The notes under the pieces: model-generated
What the model was told of the DNA's origin: nothing
Seen by the model: the letters and a program-made list of their open reading frames with translations, nothing else
Database searches by the model: none
Source: Bacteroidales bacterium UBA1192
GTDB lineage: Bacteria > Bacteroidota > Bacteroidia > Bacteroidales > Bacteroidaceae
Length of the DNA: 58,874 nucleotides
NCBI GenBank assembly: GCA_002310175.1
Contig: DBYG01000011.1
Span: 1 to 58,874 of the forward strand
Direction: 5' to 3'
Shown here: positions 1 to 8,149 of the stretch, in pieces
Layout: every line of letters starts with the position of its first letter
Position numbering within the stretch: the first letter of the stretch is position 1
Position numbers and translations under genes: made by a program

Positions 1-1626
1 TATGGAACTGTTCAGACTACTGTAAAACATGTATTATCATTACAATATGACCGCAGTTCATCGGCTGGCGTTTGGAGTGATGTAAGGTATGAGCTGCAAA
101 AAGCATATAATGAACTGCGCGATGAACTGTGTGTGAGCAAATTCGGAAAGAATTATGACCAATGCACTGATAGTCAGCAGAAGTTTGCCCGTGGCATGTA
201 TCAGATGAAAATCTCTGAAGCACAACCTAAAGTATATGGTGGTGCTCAAGGCGAACTCATCAAAAAAGAGGTCAAATCTGCCGCCGGCAATTACGTGGTC
301 AAGGACGACAAAGTCAATAAGGATCTGCGTATCAGGGTCACAAATTCTCCCGTCAGGTTGTATGTATCGACAGTAATGTTTGATAATGAGAACGGCCAGG
401 ACCGTTTCAGGAGTGAGACCACCCCGAAACAAATCCGTGTAGAGGAGCTTGATGATTATATAGACCAGGCATTATCAGACGGTATGAAGATCCGAAAAGT
501 CCGACTTTCAATTCACCCCGATGTTCCCATGGGACCAATCTTTGACCTGAAAGAAACCATCCGCTACAGAATGCTGCTGAACCTTGTTATGGAAAGCTAC
601 AAAGAACCTGATGTAATGTACACAGAGCAGTCCGGACAATCGGTGAATCTTAAAACGTACATAACAGAGTTGCCGGAGAGTGCCTGGGAAAATGAGGAAT
701 CCCCGGAGTTCAGCGTAATTTCCCGGGTAATCAGACCGGGCAATACTTCTTCGGACAACTACTATGAACTCTGTCTGGATATCAATGAAAAAAACATGGT
801 TGCAAAGATAGATGAAAGGCGGGATGGTGAGAATGTAATATTAAGTTGGACTGTTCCGCAGGAATTTACCAATGTTGACCAGCTTGAAAAATACATTGAC
901 AATGCCGATAAAACAGGCAGGCATATCAGAGATGTTGCCCTGAACATCAGACCCGATGCCAAGAATGGTCTTGTTACGGATATTAAGAATTCACTTAGAA
1001 AGAAACGACTACTTAATATCAGGTATGTGGGCTCAAAAACTACCGGTGAAGACCACCGCCAATTCATTTATCTCATTGATATAAGGAATCTGGAGAACAA
1101 TCTGGATAATATGGAAGTTCTTTCTAAATCATTGATAGCATACATGACATCATACAATGGGGACACCGATGACCTGAATTCCACCGAAATGAAGGCTTTT
1201 GTTGATGCCTTCAGAGCTGCACAGAGTGAGACCCGCGCTTTAGCTAAAAAATATCAGGATGAATTGAGTCTCTTGGAGCAGAATCCCGACAAGAAGATTG
1301 AGGATTATGAAAAGATTCAGCAGAAATATCAGGAAGACATGGCTGAGTTGCGTAAAAGAGCGGATGAGATGAATCTGGATCTTTCTGACGAATACGGAAA
1401 TGTATTGAAATCAACTGTTGAAAGATATCAGTATGTGTGCATCACTCATTACAATAACACCGATATAACAGAAATGTCGGCCGATAATTTGGATACCCAT
1501 CTGAAAGACTTGTCTGACGGAAGAATAAAAGGTTTTACAATCCCATATTCATCTTCAAATTACAGATTGATCCAAAGGAATTTGTCAAGAGAATACTCCG
1601 ACAAGGCTGTACTCTATCTCGATTAA
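1..1626 (+). CDS. exbD: ExbD-like biopolymer transport protein with extra C-terminal TolR-like repeats (5' partial)
   Basis: The frame is open from base 1, so the N-terminus (membrane helix and most of the canonical periplasmic domain) lies outside the window; 541 codons are visible. The first ~75 residues (VKHVLSLQYDR, ELQKAYNELRDEL, then KISEAQPK) match the usual C-terminal end of Bacteroidales ExbD, a TonB-system inner-membrane protein that harvests proton-motive force. Most ExbDs stop about there; this one continues for ~460 residues. Two segments, roughly bases 340-600 and 750-1050, are clearly related to each other (pattern V..L..YID...IR.V.L.I.PD...G...D.K...R..LLN). A helical, charged, probably coiled-coil stretch follows (about 1100-1430), then a third short segment (about 1470-1623) resembling a TolR/ExbD periplasmic fold and ending in VLYLD. 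ExbD identity is from family memory; the repeat relationship is seen directly. Confidence 0.72.
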   Translation, partial: YGTVQTTVKHVLSLQYDRSSSAGVWSDVRYELQKAYNELRDELCVSKFGKNYDQCTDSQQKFARGMYQMKISEAQPKVYGGAQGELIKKEVKSAAGNYVVKDDKVNKDLRIRVTNSPVRLYVSTVMFDNENGQDRFRSETTPKQIRVEELDDYIDQALSDGMKIRKVRLSIHPDVPMGPIFDLKETIRYRMLLNLVMESYKEPDVMYTEQSGQSVNLKTYITELPESAWENEESPEFSVISRVIRPGNTSSDNYYELCLDINEKNMVAKIDERRDGENVILSWTVPQEFTNVDQLEKYIDNADKTGRHIRDVALNIRPDAKNGLVTDIKNSLRKKRLLNIRYVGSKTTGEDHRQFIYLIDIRNLENNLDNMEVLSKSLIAYMTSYNGDTDDLNSTEMKAFVDAFRAAQSETRALAKKYQDELSLLEQNPDKKIEDYEKIQQKYQEDMAELRKRADEMNLDLSDEYGNVLKSTVERYQYVCITHYNNTDITEMSADNLDTHLKDLSDGRIKGFTIPYSSSNYRLIQRNLSREYSDKAVLYLD

Positions 1627-1646
1627 ACCAATAACAATAAGAAAAA

Positions 1647-1678
1647 GAGGGTGGATATCAATGTCCGCCCTCTTTTTT
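1647..1678 (+). terminator. Rho-independent terminator after the ExbD-like gene
   Basis: A 10-bp stem (1647-1656 with 1663-1672, two G-U pairs, 6-nt loop) is followed by six T residues. An A-run before the stem could let it work on the other strand too, but no minus-strand gene ends here. It separates the ExbD-like gene from the blaI-like pair. Confidence 0.85.
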
Positions 1679-1766
1679 ATCATCATCCACTTTATTTTAC
1701 ATTATAGATCAGGTCCAGTCCTGTATGTTTATGTTTACAACGAAAGTATAAAAAATTGTCAAAATG

Positions 1767-1798
1767 TTTGGTTGTTTTTACAAAATGTAATTTATTTG
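1767..1798 (+). promoter_or_regulatory. Bacteroidetes-type promoter of the BlaI-family gene
   Basis: TTTG at 1767-1770, a 20-bp spacer, and TTTATTTG at 1791-1798 (one mismatch to TAnnTTTG). The spacing fits the Bacteroidetes primary sigma factor. Transcription would start about 1805, about 27 nt before the ATG at 1832. Confidence 0.65.
1778..1790. promoter_or_regulatory. Candidate BlaI/MecI operator
   Basis: TTACA-AAA-TGTAA, a perfect 5-bp inverted repeat of the TACA/TGTA type bound by BlaI/MecI repressors. It fills the space between the -33 and -7 elements of the promoter of the repressor gene itself, the expected place for autorepression. The match to the known half-sites is seen; binding is inferred. 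Confidence 0.6.
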
Positions 1799-1831
1799 CA
1801 TCGGAAGCCTGAAACAAAACATTATTGAGAT

Positions 1832-2194
1832 ATGAAAAAACTGACAGATAAAGAACTTGCAATCATGAATGTGCTCTGGGATAACGGAGCGCTGTCCATG
1901 AGAGATTTGCTGGAACGCATGCCCGAGCCTAAGCCTAACTTCAACACGCTGACTACGTTTGTGCGCCGCCTGGAGGTAAGCGGAATGATTAAACATCAGG
2001 AGCTGGGTGCCCGGTTCTTTCTGTATGAGCCTGCAGTGGGCCGTGACAAATACGTTGAGTTGATGAACAAGGAGAGTGTTGCCCGGTTCTTTAACGGCTC
2101 ATACAAGGATTTCATATCCTGCCTTGTGCAGCAGCAGGAGGTAAGCATCGATGACCTGAGAGACCTTATTCGTATGGCCGAAAACGCAAAATAA
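1832..2194 (+). CDS. BlaI/MecI-family transcriptional repressor
   Basis: A 120-residue winged-helix protein of the family's usual length. The N-terminus (LTDKELAIMNVLW, then SMRDLLERM, NFNTLTTFVRRLE and a wing with GARFFLYEP) is the Penicillinase_R winged-helix domain. The C-terminal helices mediate dimerisation and carry the proteolysis site in studied homologues. It should bind the TTACA-N3-TGTAA site at 1778-1790 and repress its own operon until cleaved in response to its membrane partner. The M56 gene follows 8 nt downstream, so the two are cotranscribed. In Bacteroidales such pairs mostly are not beta-lactam resistance genes, and no beta-lactamase is nearby; the signal sensed is unknown. 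Confidence 0.9.
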   Translation: MKKLTDKELAIMNVLWDNGALSMRDLLERMPEPKPNFNTLTTFVRRLEVSGMIKHQELGARFFLYEPAVGRDKYVELMNKESVARFFNGSYKDFISCLVQQQEVSIDDLRDLIRMAENAK

Positions 2195-2202
2195 GATTCA
2201 TT

Positions 2203-3825
2203 ATGGGTAGTATAGTCCTTTACATATTGGAATGGGCGTTTGCCCTGATAGTGCTGCTTATCATCTACAAGGCGGCATTCAGCGGAACCACATTATACCG
2301 TTTCAACCGGTTCTACCTGCTGGGAGCAACGGTGCTCTCAGCGCTTCTTCCCCTAGTGCATATTACCTTGCCTGAACAGACACCCGTAGTGAGCAATATG
2401 GCAATTGAGCGAATGGAGTTTGCCCAGGAGTTGTCAGGCTCCTTTATCCTGATAGGTGAGCCGCAGATGATGGCGGTAGAGAACTCTGAGCCTGCAGGAC
2501 ACAGTATGTGGGCTGTGGTTCTGGTCTGTGTGTATTCGGCATACGTACTGATGCTTATGGTTGGTTGGAGCCGAAGCATAATCCGGACAAGACGGTTCCT
2601 GCGCGGAAAACGCCGCCACCGCATAAGCCGCACGGTTTGGCTTGTCACGCACGATGAGGATTTCGGCCCGTTCAGTTGGATGAACTACATTGTCATATCC
2701 GATAATGAGAACGGATTTGCCCGCCGGGCAAGCCTAAGGCATGAGTTTGCACATATCAGACTGCTGCATTCGGCCGATCTGGTGTTCCTGTTAGCCTGCA
2801 CCGTGGTTAATCCGGTATGCTGGCTTGTACTGCAAGAGATAAAGATAGTCCATGAGTTTGAGGCCGACAGCGAAGTGACTGGCCGCTACGGCATACGTAA
2901 CAGTGACTATCAGAAACTGTTGATAATGCGGACTGTAGGCGCAGAGGCCTATGCGCTGGCCAGTTCCTTTAACCTAAACATTAAAAAGAGAATTATTATG
3001 TTGAACAAGAACAAAACCCGGAAGAGCCGCCTCATGTGGCTGCTTCTCCTGATTCCCATGCTGGGAATGACATCCGTCCTGTTTGGGCGTACTGAGATTG
3101 CCGTAACCCCGGATAATATACCACCCCGTTCACTATCTGACTATAATGGTAGTGAGGAACAAGACGGCAGCACAACTCCTTCTATCCAATGGATATATCT
3201 TTATGATGCTACGTTGATAGGAAAAGAGTATAATGATTTAGTGTTTAACATATTATTGAGTTCAATCAGCGATGGACAGGAAAGAAGAATTGCAGATTTG
3301 CCTGAAGTAAAAGCTTTGAGAGATGCATACGAATCATCGCAAAAGGAGGCCGTAGCCATTCAACGCTCGTTCACCACTAATGAATTGCTTCCCATTCAAA
3401 AAGAGACTGATCTGATGGTTTATTATTATGAAAGACAACGTGATACTCTGCCTGAGAACCAGAGAAGCAAACGTGAACAGGAGATAAGGGAAGCAAAAGA
3501 TAAATTGCAACAGAAACTTCAGGAACTTAACAATATCATTAAAAAAGGCTCCGACGAAATGAATAAAAACCTGATGCCTCTAATGGAGGCCGCATGGCAA
3601 TCACTTTTTAAGATTGGCCCATACGTTTGCAATGACCATTTTGAAGTCAATCCACCGAACGAAGCAGTTGTTGCATCCGGCAATCTGGAATCGGCCTTGG
3701 AAGATTTGTTTGAAGGGCATCGCAAAGCTCTTTACTTACAATACTCTGATGTCAACCTTCAGCAGCTAAAATCTTTGCTGACTGAGAAATACCGCGACAA
3801 AGTAATCATTTATAGAGCACGATAA
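2203..3825 (+). CDS. M56 (BlaR1/MecR1-like) membrane metalloprotease sensor with TolR-like tail
   Basis: 540 residues. Membrane helices are visible at about residues 3-23, 37-55, 102-121, 193-210 and 278-294. The zinc motif HEFAH (180-184) and the following HEFEAD (217-222) define an M56 peptidase, whose family role is to trigger loss of the partner BlaI repressor after sensing an extracytoplasmic signal. No penicillin-binding sensor domain is present. After the last helix the protein has a Ser/Gly/Glu linker (about 305-325), a charged coiled-coil (about 380-450), and a terminal ~50-residue segment ending DKVIIYRAR that resembles the last segment of the ExbD-like protein. Base composition drops sharply near 3150: the window 2581-2640 has 38 G/C of 60, while 3181-3240 has 17 of 60. 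This suggests the tail was joined to the protease later. Confidence 0.85.
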   Translation: MGSIVLYILEWAFALIVLLIIYKAAFSGTTLYRFNRFYLLGATVLSALLPLVHITLPEQTPVVSNMAIERMEFAQELSGSFILIGEPQMMAVENSEPAGHSMWAVVLVCVYSAYVLMLMVGWSRSIIRTRRFLRGKRRHRISRTVWLVTHDEDFGPFSWMNYIVISDNENGFARRASLRHEFAHIRLLHSADLVFLLACTVVNPVCWLVLQEIKIVHEFEADSEVTGRYGIRNSDYQKLLIMRTVGAEAYALASSFNLNIKKRIIMLNKNKTRKSRLMWLLLLIPMLGMTSVLFGRTEIAVTPDNIPPRSLSDYNGSEEQDGSTTPSIQWIYLYDATLIGKEYNDLVFNILLSSISDGQERRIADLPEVKALRDAYESSQKEAVAIQRSFTTNELLPIQKETDLMVYYYERQRDTLPENQRSKREQEIREAKDKLQQKLQELNNIIKKGSDEMNKNLMPLMEAAWQSLFKIGPYVCNDHFEVNPPNEAVVASGNLESALEDLFEGHRKALYLQYSDVNLQQLKSLLTEKYRDKVIIYRAR

Positions 3826-3886
3826 GCAAAAGGAACCTGATGAATGTCCGCATAACTTGGCATTCTGGGGCGTTTATCTTTCTACG

Positions 3887-3922
3887 GTACAATTGGGGCC
3901 TGGCCCCAATTGTACTATTTTT
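3887..3922 (+). terminator. Terminator after the M56 gene
   Basis: A perfect 14-bp inverted repeat (3887-3900 with 3902-3915) followed by TATTTTT. It would end the blaI/blaR1-like transcript; the barrel gene starts 49 nt beyond and so probably needs its own promoter or read-through. Confidence 0.8.
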
Positions 3923-3970
3923 GACTTCTGCGGATTTGTATCGTAAAAGAAGTTGAAATAACTTCGCGAT

Positions 3971-6703
3971 ATGAATCTGAAGAAAGTAATTCCGGTAGCG
4001 TTGATGCTGCTTTACGCAGCAGGATCGAGGGCGCAGGACTGGAGCAGTCCGGAGGTGGAATCCATGCTGCGTACATACGTCAAGCAGGTTTTCCAGGTGA
4101 ACGGTAAGGTGTATGGCGTGGATGATTATGAGCCTGAACCTTACCCGCTTCAAGGGGCAAACATAAAGGTTACTTGTATGGGAGACACAACTTCGTTCGA
4201 TGGTTCTGCTGCGGATAAGGATGGCAGTTTCTGGGTCTATATGTCACGTCGGGACCGTCTCAGGGATACGCGTATCCGCATCACCATCTCTTATCTCGGA
4301 ATGCAGACCCTGGATTCCATCATGGATCCTCCCATGAAACGCGAGAGCGGAATCCATACATATACGGTGGAACTGGATTCAGTGGTGCTGCGCAGCAATC
4401 CGCTTACGTCGGAGGAGGTGGAGATTGTGGCTGAGCTCCAACGCATGTACCAGCGTGGTGACACAATCATATTCAATGCCGATGCTTATGAAATGCCCAC
4501 CGGCAGCGTGCTGCTGGACCTGGTGCGCCGTCTGCCCGGACTGAAATACACTGACGGCAAGATGACTTATCTGGGACGTGACATCAATGAGATACGGCTG
4601 AACGGAGACTCGTTCTTCAAGCGTGACATGAGCATAGCCCTGAACAACATGCCCACCGAGAAGCTCAAGAGCCTCAAAGTGTATGAAGTACCTGATGACA
4701 CCCTCAATGTGATGAGTGACAATCATCTCGTCATGGACATGCAGACCAAGACACCTATGGACCGCACCACATTCGCGAGCGTAGAACTTGGGACCACTGA
4801 GAAATTTGACAAGTACAGGGTGTCGGTCGATGGCTCCACCTGGAAGCAGGGAGGGTCTGAGATGTACGGCTCATTATCCCGTAACACTATTCCGTATGAG
4901 TATTCCAACCAGCTCAAGACCGAAAATTCCAGCGGCAACATATATTACAGCAAGGAGTTCAAGAAGCTGTCAGTCGGGGCATCGGCAAATTACGGAAGTA
5001 ATTACAACGAGAACAAGACAGCCAGTTACAGCAAAATGTTCATGCCTGGGTTTACACAAAATTCAGTGACTGAGAATTCCTACTCCAATGGCGGGCGCAA
5101 CTGGAGCGGTAGTGTGGACCTGAACGGGCGGATTGATGACAAGACCTGGTATAACATGGAGTTGTCCATGTCCGAAAGTCAGAGTGAAAACAGCAGCAAT
5201 TCAACTGATTCCATATCTAATGACGGAGAGGGACTGATAAGTTCCACCAAACAATCCAGTATCGGAGAGAGCACGGGCAGTTCATACGGTTTGAACGGAG
5301 GTTTGGGCAAGACTTTCGGCAAGGATGACAGGTACCACCTGAATATCTACATGAGGGCAGCCCATTCGGATAATGACGGCATCAGTACAAACATATCGGA
5401 AAGCCGTTTCATGCAGCTTGGTGACAGCGTCCGCAGGGTAAACCACAGGATTTACACACCTTCCCATACAAACAACTACAGCGCCAATGTGAGTATTAAC
5501 CGTCAGATGGGTGATGCCGGCTATGTCGGATTAGGTTACCGTTTCTCATTCGATGACGGCAAAAGCATTCAGCGATATGAGGATATAAACGCTGACGGCA
5601 CCGGTACTGATGTGGATTCACTCTTCTATGACAGACGGAACAGCAATCTGACCAACACTTTTGACATGGATTATTTCTACTCGGACTCCGTTTACAGGAT
5701 TAATATGTCAGCCAGTGCCGCTCCGGTACTTATGACTATCGATAATCTGAACAGGATTCAGGACAGGGATGACGAGCATATACGTTACAGAGGTATCCGA
5801 TACTCAGTGGATGCCGATTTCCGTGTCAAGGTATTCCGAAAGAGCCAGATAGGCCTGGGATACAACGGCTCAAACGGACTTCCCGGAGTGGAGCAGCTAT
5901 CCATGGTGACTGATTACAGCGATCCCATGAACATACATGAGGGTAACAGTAACCTCAAGAACTCATTCTCGCACAATGTAAATCTGGAGTTCCAGCTCCA
6001 GTCCTGGATGCGTACCCGCGTGAGCTACGGCACAACTTTCAACCAGATAACCACACTTACCCGTCTGGACAGGCAGACCGGTGCCAGAATAACATCGCCC
6101 GAGAATATTAACGGCAGCTGGAATACGAGTGAATACTTATTCCTTACCTATCCATTCCAGGATCTGTCGGTGAATTTTACCGCCAATCATTCTCTCCATC
6201 ATAATGTTGCTTTTGTCCAGTCTTTTGCCGATGCGTCCGTTAACAAGAGCGCCACTGACTATCATCAGACAAGCCTTAACATGGAGGGTGCGTACTCTGA
6301 CCAGTTCTGGATGATTCAGGGGAATGTAGGTTATACAATGGACCGCAGCAAGAGTGATTACCTGGATAAGGCCAGCGGGGGAAAACGCTTCAATGCCGGT
6401 GTGGAGCTGTCATACCAGTCATCGATAGGATTGGGGGCATCGACAAGATGCAGCTACAACCGGCCGTTCGGGTATGAGATGGAATCGGCTAACCGTCCTG
6501 AGTGTCTGTGGAACATCTCGGCGGAATGGAGTTTCCTCAAGAGCCGGCAGGCCACGCTCTCGCTTACATGGCGTGACATACTAAAGCAATACAACGGTTT
6601 CTCCGCTTCAGTGTCGGGTACAAACTGGAACGAGAGCCGCACATTCGGCGACACCTCCATGTTCATCATCTCCTTTAACTACCGTTTCAATGATTTCCGA
6701 TGA
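3971..6703 (+). CDS. TonB-receptor-like outer-membrane beta-barrel protein (OMP_b-brl type)
   Basis: 910 residues with a signal peptide ending near SRAQ (residue ~22). A carboxypeptidase-regulatory-like beta-sandwich follows (about 38-125: VNGKVY...LQGANIKV...GSFWVYM). Next comes a plug-like segment (about 165-235, with GSVLLDLVRRLPGLKY and IRLNGDSFF), then a long barrel rich in Asn, Ser and Tyr to the C-terminus, which ends in alternating aromatic residues (SFNYRFNDF). This is the architecture of the outer-membrane barrel family related to TonB-dependent receptors but distinct from SusC. Cargo is unknown. It sits directly after the BlaI/M56 pair and the ExbD-like gene, an arrangement that suggests a regulated envelope function, though a terminator separates it from the pair. 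Confidence 0.8.
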   Translation: MNLKKVIPVALMLLYAAGSRAQDWSSPEVESMLRTYVKQVFQVNGKVYGVDDYEPEPYPLQGANIKVTCMGDTTSFDGSAADKDGSFWVYMSRRDRLRDTRIRITISYLGMQTLDSIMDPPMKRESGIHTYTVELDSVVLRSNPLTSEEVEIVAELQRMYQRGDTIIFNADAYEMPTGSVLLDLVRRLPGLKYTDGKMTYLGRDINEIRLNGDSFFKRDMSIALNNMPTEKLKSLKVYEVPDDTLNVMSDNHLVMDMQTKTPMDRTTFASVELGTTEKFDKYRVSVDGSTWKQGGSEMYGSLSRNTIPYEYSNQLKTENSSGNIYYSKEFKKLSVGASANYGSNYNENKTASYSKMFMPGFTQNSVTENSYSNGGRNWSGSVDLNGRIDDKTWYNMELSMSESQSENSSNSTDSISNDGEGLISSTKQSSIGESTGSSYGLNGGLGKTFGKDDRYHLNIYMRAAHSDNDGISTNISESRFMQLGDSVRRVNHRIYTPSHTNNYSANVSINRQMGDAGYVGLGYRFSFDDGKSIQRYEDINADGTGTDVDSLFYDRRNSNLTNTFDMDYFYSDSVYRINMSASAAPVLMTIDNLNRIQDRDDEHIRYRGIRYSVDADFRVKVFRKSQIGLGYNGSNGLPGVEQLSMVTDYSDPMNIHEGNSNLKNSFSHNVNLEFQLQSWMRTRVSYGTTFNQITTLTRLDRQTGARITSPENINGSWNTSEYLFLTYPFQDLSVNFTANHSLHHNVAFVQSFADASVNKSATDYHQTSLNMEGAYSDQFWMIQGNVGYTMDRSKSDYLDKASGGKRFNAGVELSYQSSIGLGASTRCSYNRPFGYEMESANRPECLWNISAEWSFLKSRQATLSLTWRDILKQYNGFSASVSGTNWNESRTFGDTSMFIISFNYRFNDFR

Positions 6704-6751
6704 TCCGCAACAGTTGTTGACAAACAGATACATACATAAGAAGGAAAAATG

Positions 6752-6759
6752 TAAATTTG
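6752..6759 (+). promoter_or_regulatory. Possible -7 element before the guanylyltransferase gene
   Basis: TAAATTTG matches TAnnTTTG exactly but lies only 4 nt from the start codon, and no TTTG is found 19-21 bp upstream. Transcription from it would be leaderless or begin inside the gene. Confidence 0.3.
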
Positions 6760-6763
6760 CAGA

Positions 6764-8122
6764 ATGGAAATAATACTCTTGTCAGGAGGTTCAGGCAAAC
6801 GGCTGTGGCCTCTATCAAACAATGCCCGTTCCAAGCAGTTCCTGCAGTTGCTTGAGAAACCGGGAGGAGGAATGGAATCAATGGTGCAGAGAGTGGTGCG
6901 TCAGATACTTGAAGCTAATCTCTCTGCAAACATCACGATTGCTACCAATGCTTCCCAAAGTGATATAATACTGAATCAGCTGGGGCAGTTGATTGACATG
7001 GTGACTGAACCCGAGAGACGTGATACGTTCCCTGCCATTGCGCTGGCGGCATCATATCTTGCTCTTGAAAAAAAGTGCAGTCCGGATGAGACCGTTGTTG
7101 TCATGCCTTGTGACCCATATACGGAGACAGGTTATTTTGAAACTATCCGGTATATGGCAAGGGCTGTTGAATCCGGTGTGGCGGAGATGGTACTTATGGG
7201 AATAACGCCCACATATCCTTCCACAAAATTCGGATATGTGGTACCTGTAGCCAAACCTGATGCAGGCACACATGAACCGGTTATGGTCAAGAGATTTACA
7301 GAGAAACCATCGGCTGAAAAGGCGGCTGAACTTCTTGAGGAGGGTGCCTTATGGAATGGTGGAATATTCGCTTTCAAGCTGGGATACATGATGCGGATAG
7401 TCCGTAAGTACTTGAATCATGATTCATTTGCTGAAATACGTTCGGATTATGGCAAGTTCCCAAAGATAAGTTTTGACTACGAGGTGGCGGAGAAAGCCTC
7501 CTCAGTAGCCGTGATAGCATACAATGGCGAGTGGAAAGATCTGGGAACGTGGAACAGCCTTACAGCTGAACTGTCATCCGCTACCATAGGCAATGCCAAG
7601 ACCGGACCTGACTGTAACAATGTTCACGCCATAAACGAACTTGATATACCCATGTTCGTTAACGGTATCAGCGATGCTGTCGTGGCCGCCAGTCCTGACG
7701 GGATTCTGGTGTGCGGAAAGGAATATAGTGAGACAATAAAGAGCCATGTAGAGTCTTTCCAGACACGTCCTATGTTCGAAGAGCGGAGGTGGGGTACATA
7801 TCGTGTCCTTGACTATAAGCAATTGCCTGACGGAGTATGTTCTCTGACTAAGGTCATAAACATTGAATCGGGCAGGAACACCAGCTATCAGCGTCATCTT
7901 CATTGCTCAGAGACCATTATGGTGACTGACGGAGAAGGCATTATGGTACATGATGGAGAGTTCATGAGAATAGGACGAGGTGATGCGGTGACCATCAGGA
8001 ATGGTGAACTCCATGGTTTCAGAGCTCTGACAAGCCTCACATATGTAGAGGTGCAGATAGGTGAATTGTCTGAAGATGATGTAGAACGCATAGATTTTGA
8101 CTGGAACTCCATATTAGCCTAA
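6764..8122 (+). CDS. manC: Mannose-1-phosphate guanylyltransferase with cupin C-terminal domain (ManC/AlgA type)
   Basis: 452 residues, near the usual 450-480. The N-terminal nucleotidyltransferase has the GTP/metal-binding loop GGSGKRLWPLS (8-18), followed by KQF and, later, FTEKP. The C-terminal third (from about 330) is the type II phosphomannose-isomerase-like cupin, with WGTYRVLD, SYQRHLHCSE and the HGFRAL region. Activity: GTP plus mannose-1-phosphate to GDP-mannose, possibly with mannose-6-phosphate isomerase activity. The usual PKQF reads SKQF here, a minor variant. GDP-mannose feeds GDP-fucose, O-antigen and capsule synthesis. The start is fixed because the conserved loop begins only seven residues in. 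It opens a long plus-strand run; GH43 follows after 27 nt. Confidence 0.9.
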   Translation: MEIILLSGGSGKRLWPLSNNARSKQFLQLLEKPGGGMESMVQRVVRQILEANLSANITIATNASQSDIILNQLGQLIDMVTEPERRDTFPAIALAASYLALEKKCSPDETVVVMPCDPYTETGYFETIRYMARAVESGVAEMVLMGITPTYPSTKFGYVVPVAKPDAGTHEPVMVKRFTEKPSAEKAAELLEEGALWNGGIFAFKLGYMMRIVRKYLNHDSFAEIRSDYGKFPKISFDYEVAEKASSVAVIAYNGEWKDLGTWNSLTAELSSATIGNAKTGPDCNNVHAINELDIPMFVNGISDAVVAASPDGILVCGKEYSETIKSHVESFQTRPMFEERRWGTYRVLDYKQLPDGVCSLTKVINIESGRNTSYQRHLHCSETIMVTDGEGIMVHDGEFMRIGRGDAVTIRNGELHGFRALTSLTYVEVQIGELSEDDVERIDFDWNSILA

Positions 8123-8149
8123 GTTGGCAGAATCATAAAAAAAACTGAT

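Noticed and set aside
3971..6703. SusC-type receptor of a polysaccharide utilisation locus
   Set aside because: The domain plan and length differ from SusC (no SusC-type N-terminus, no SusD partner), so the window does not contain a canonical PUL.
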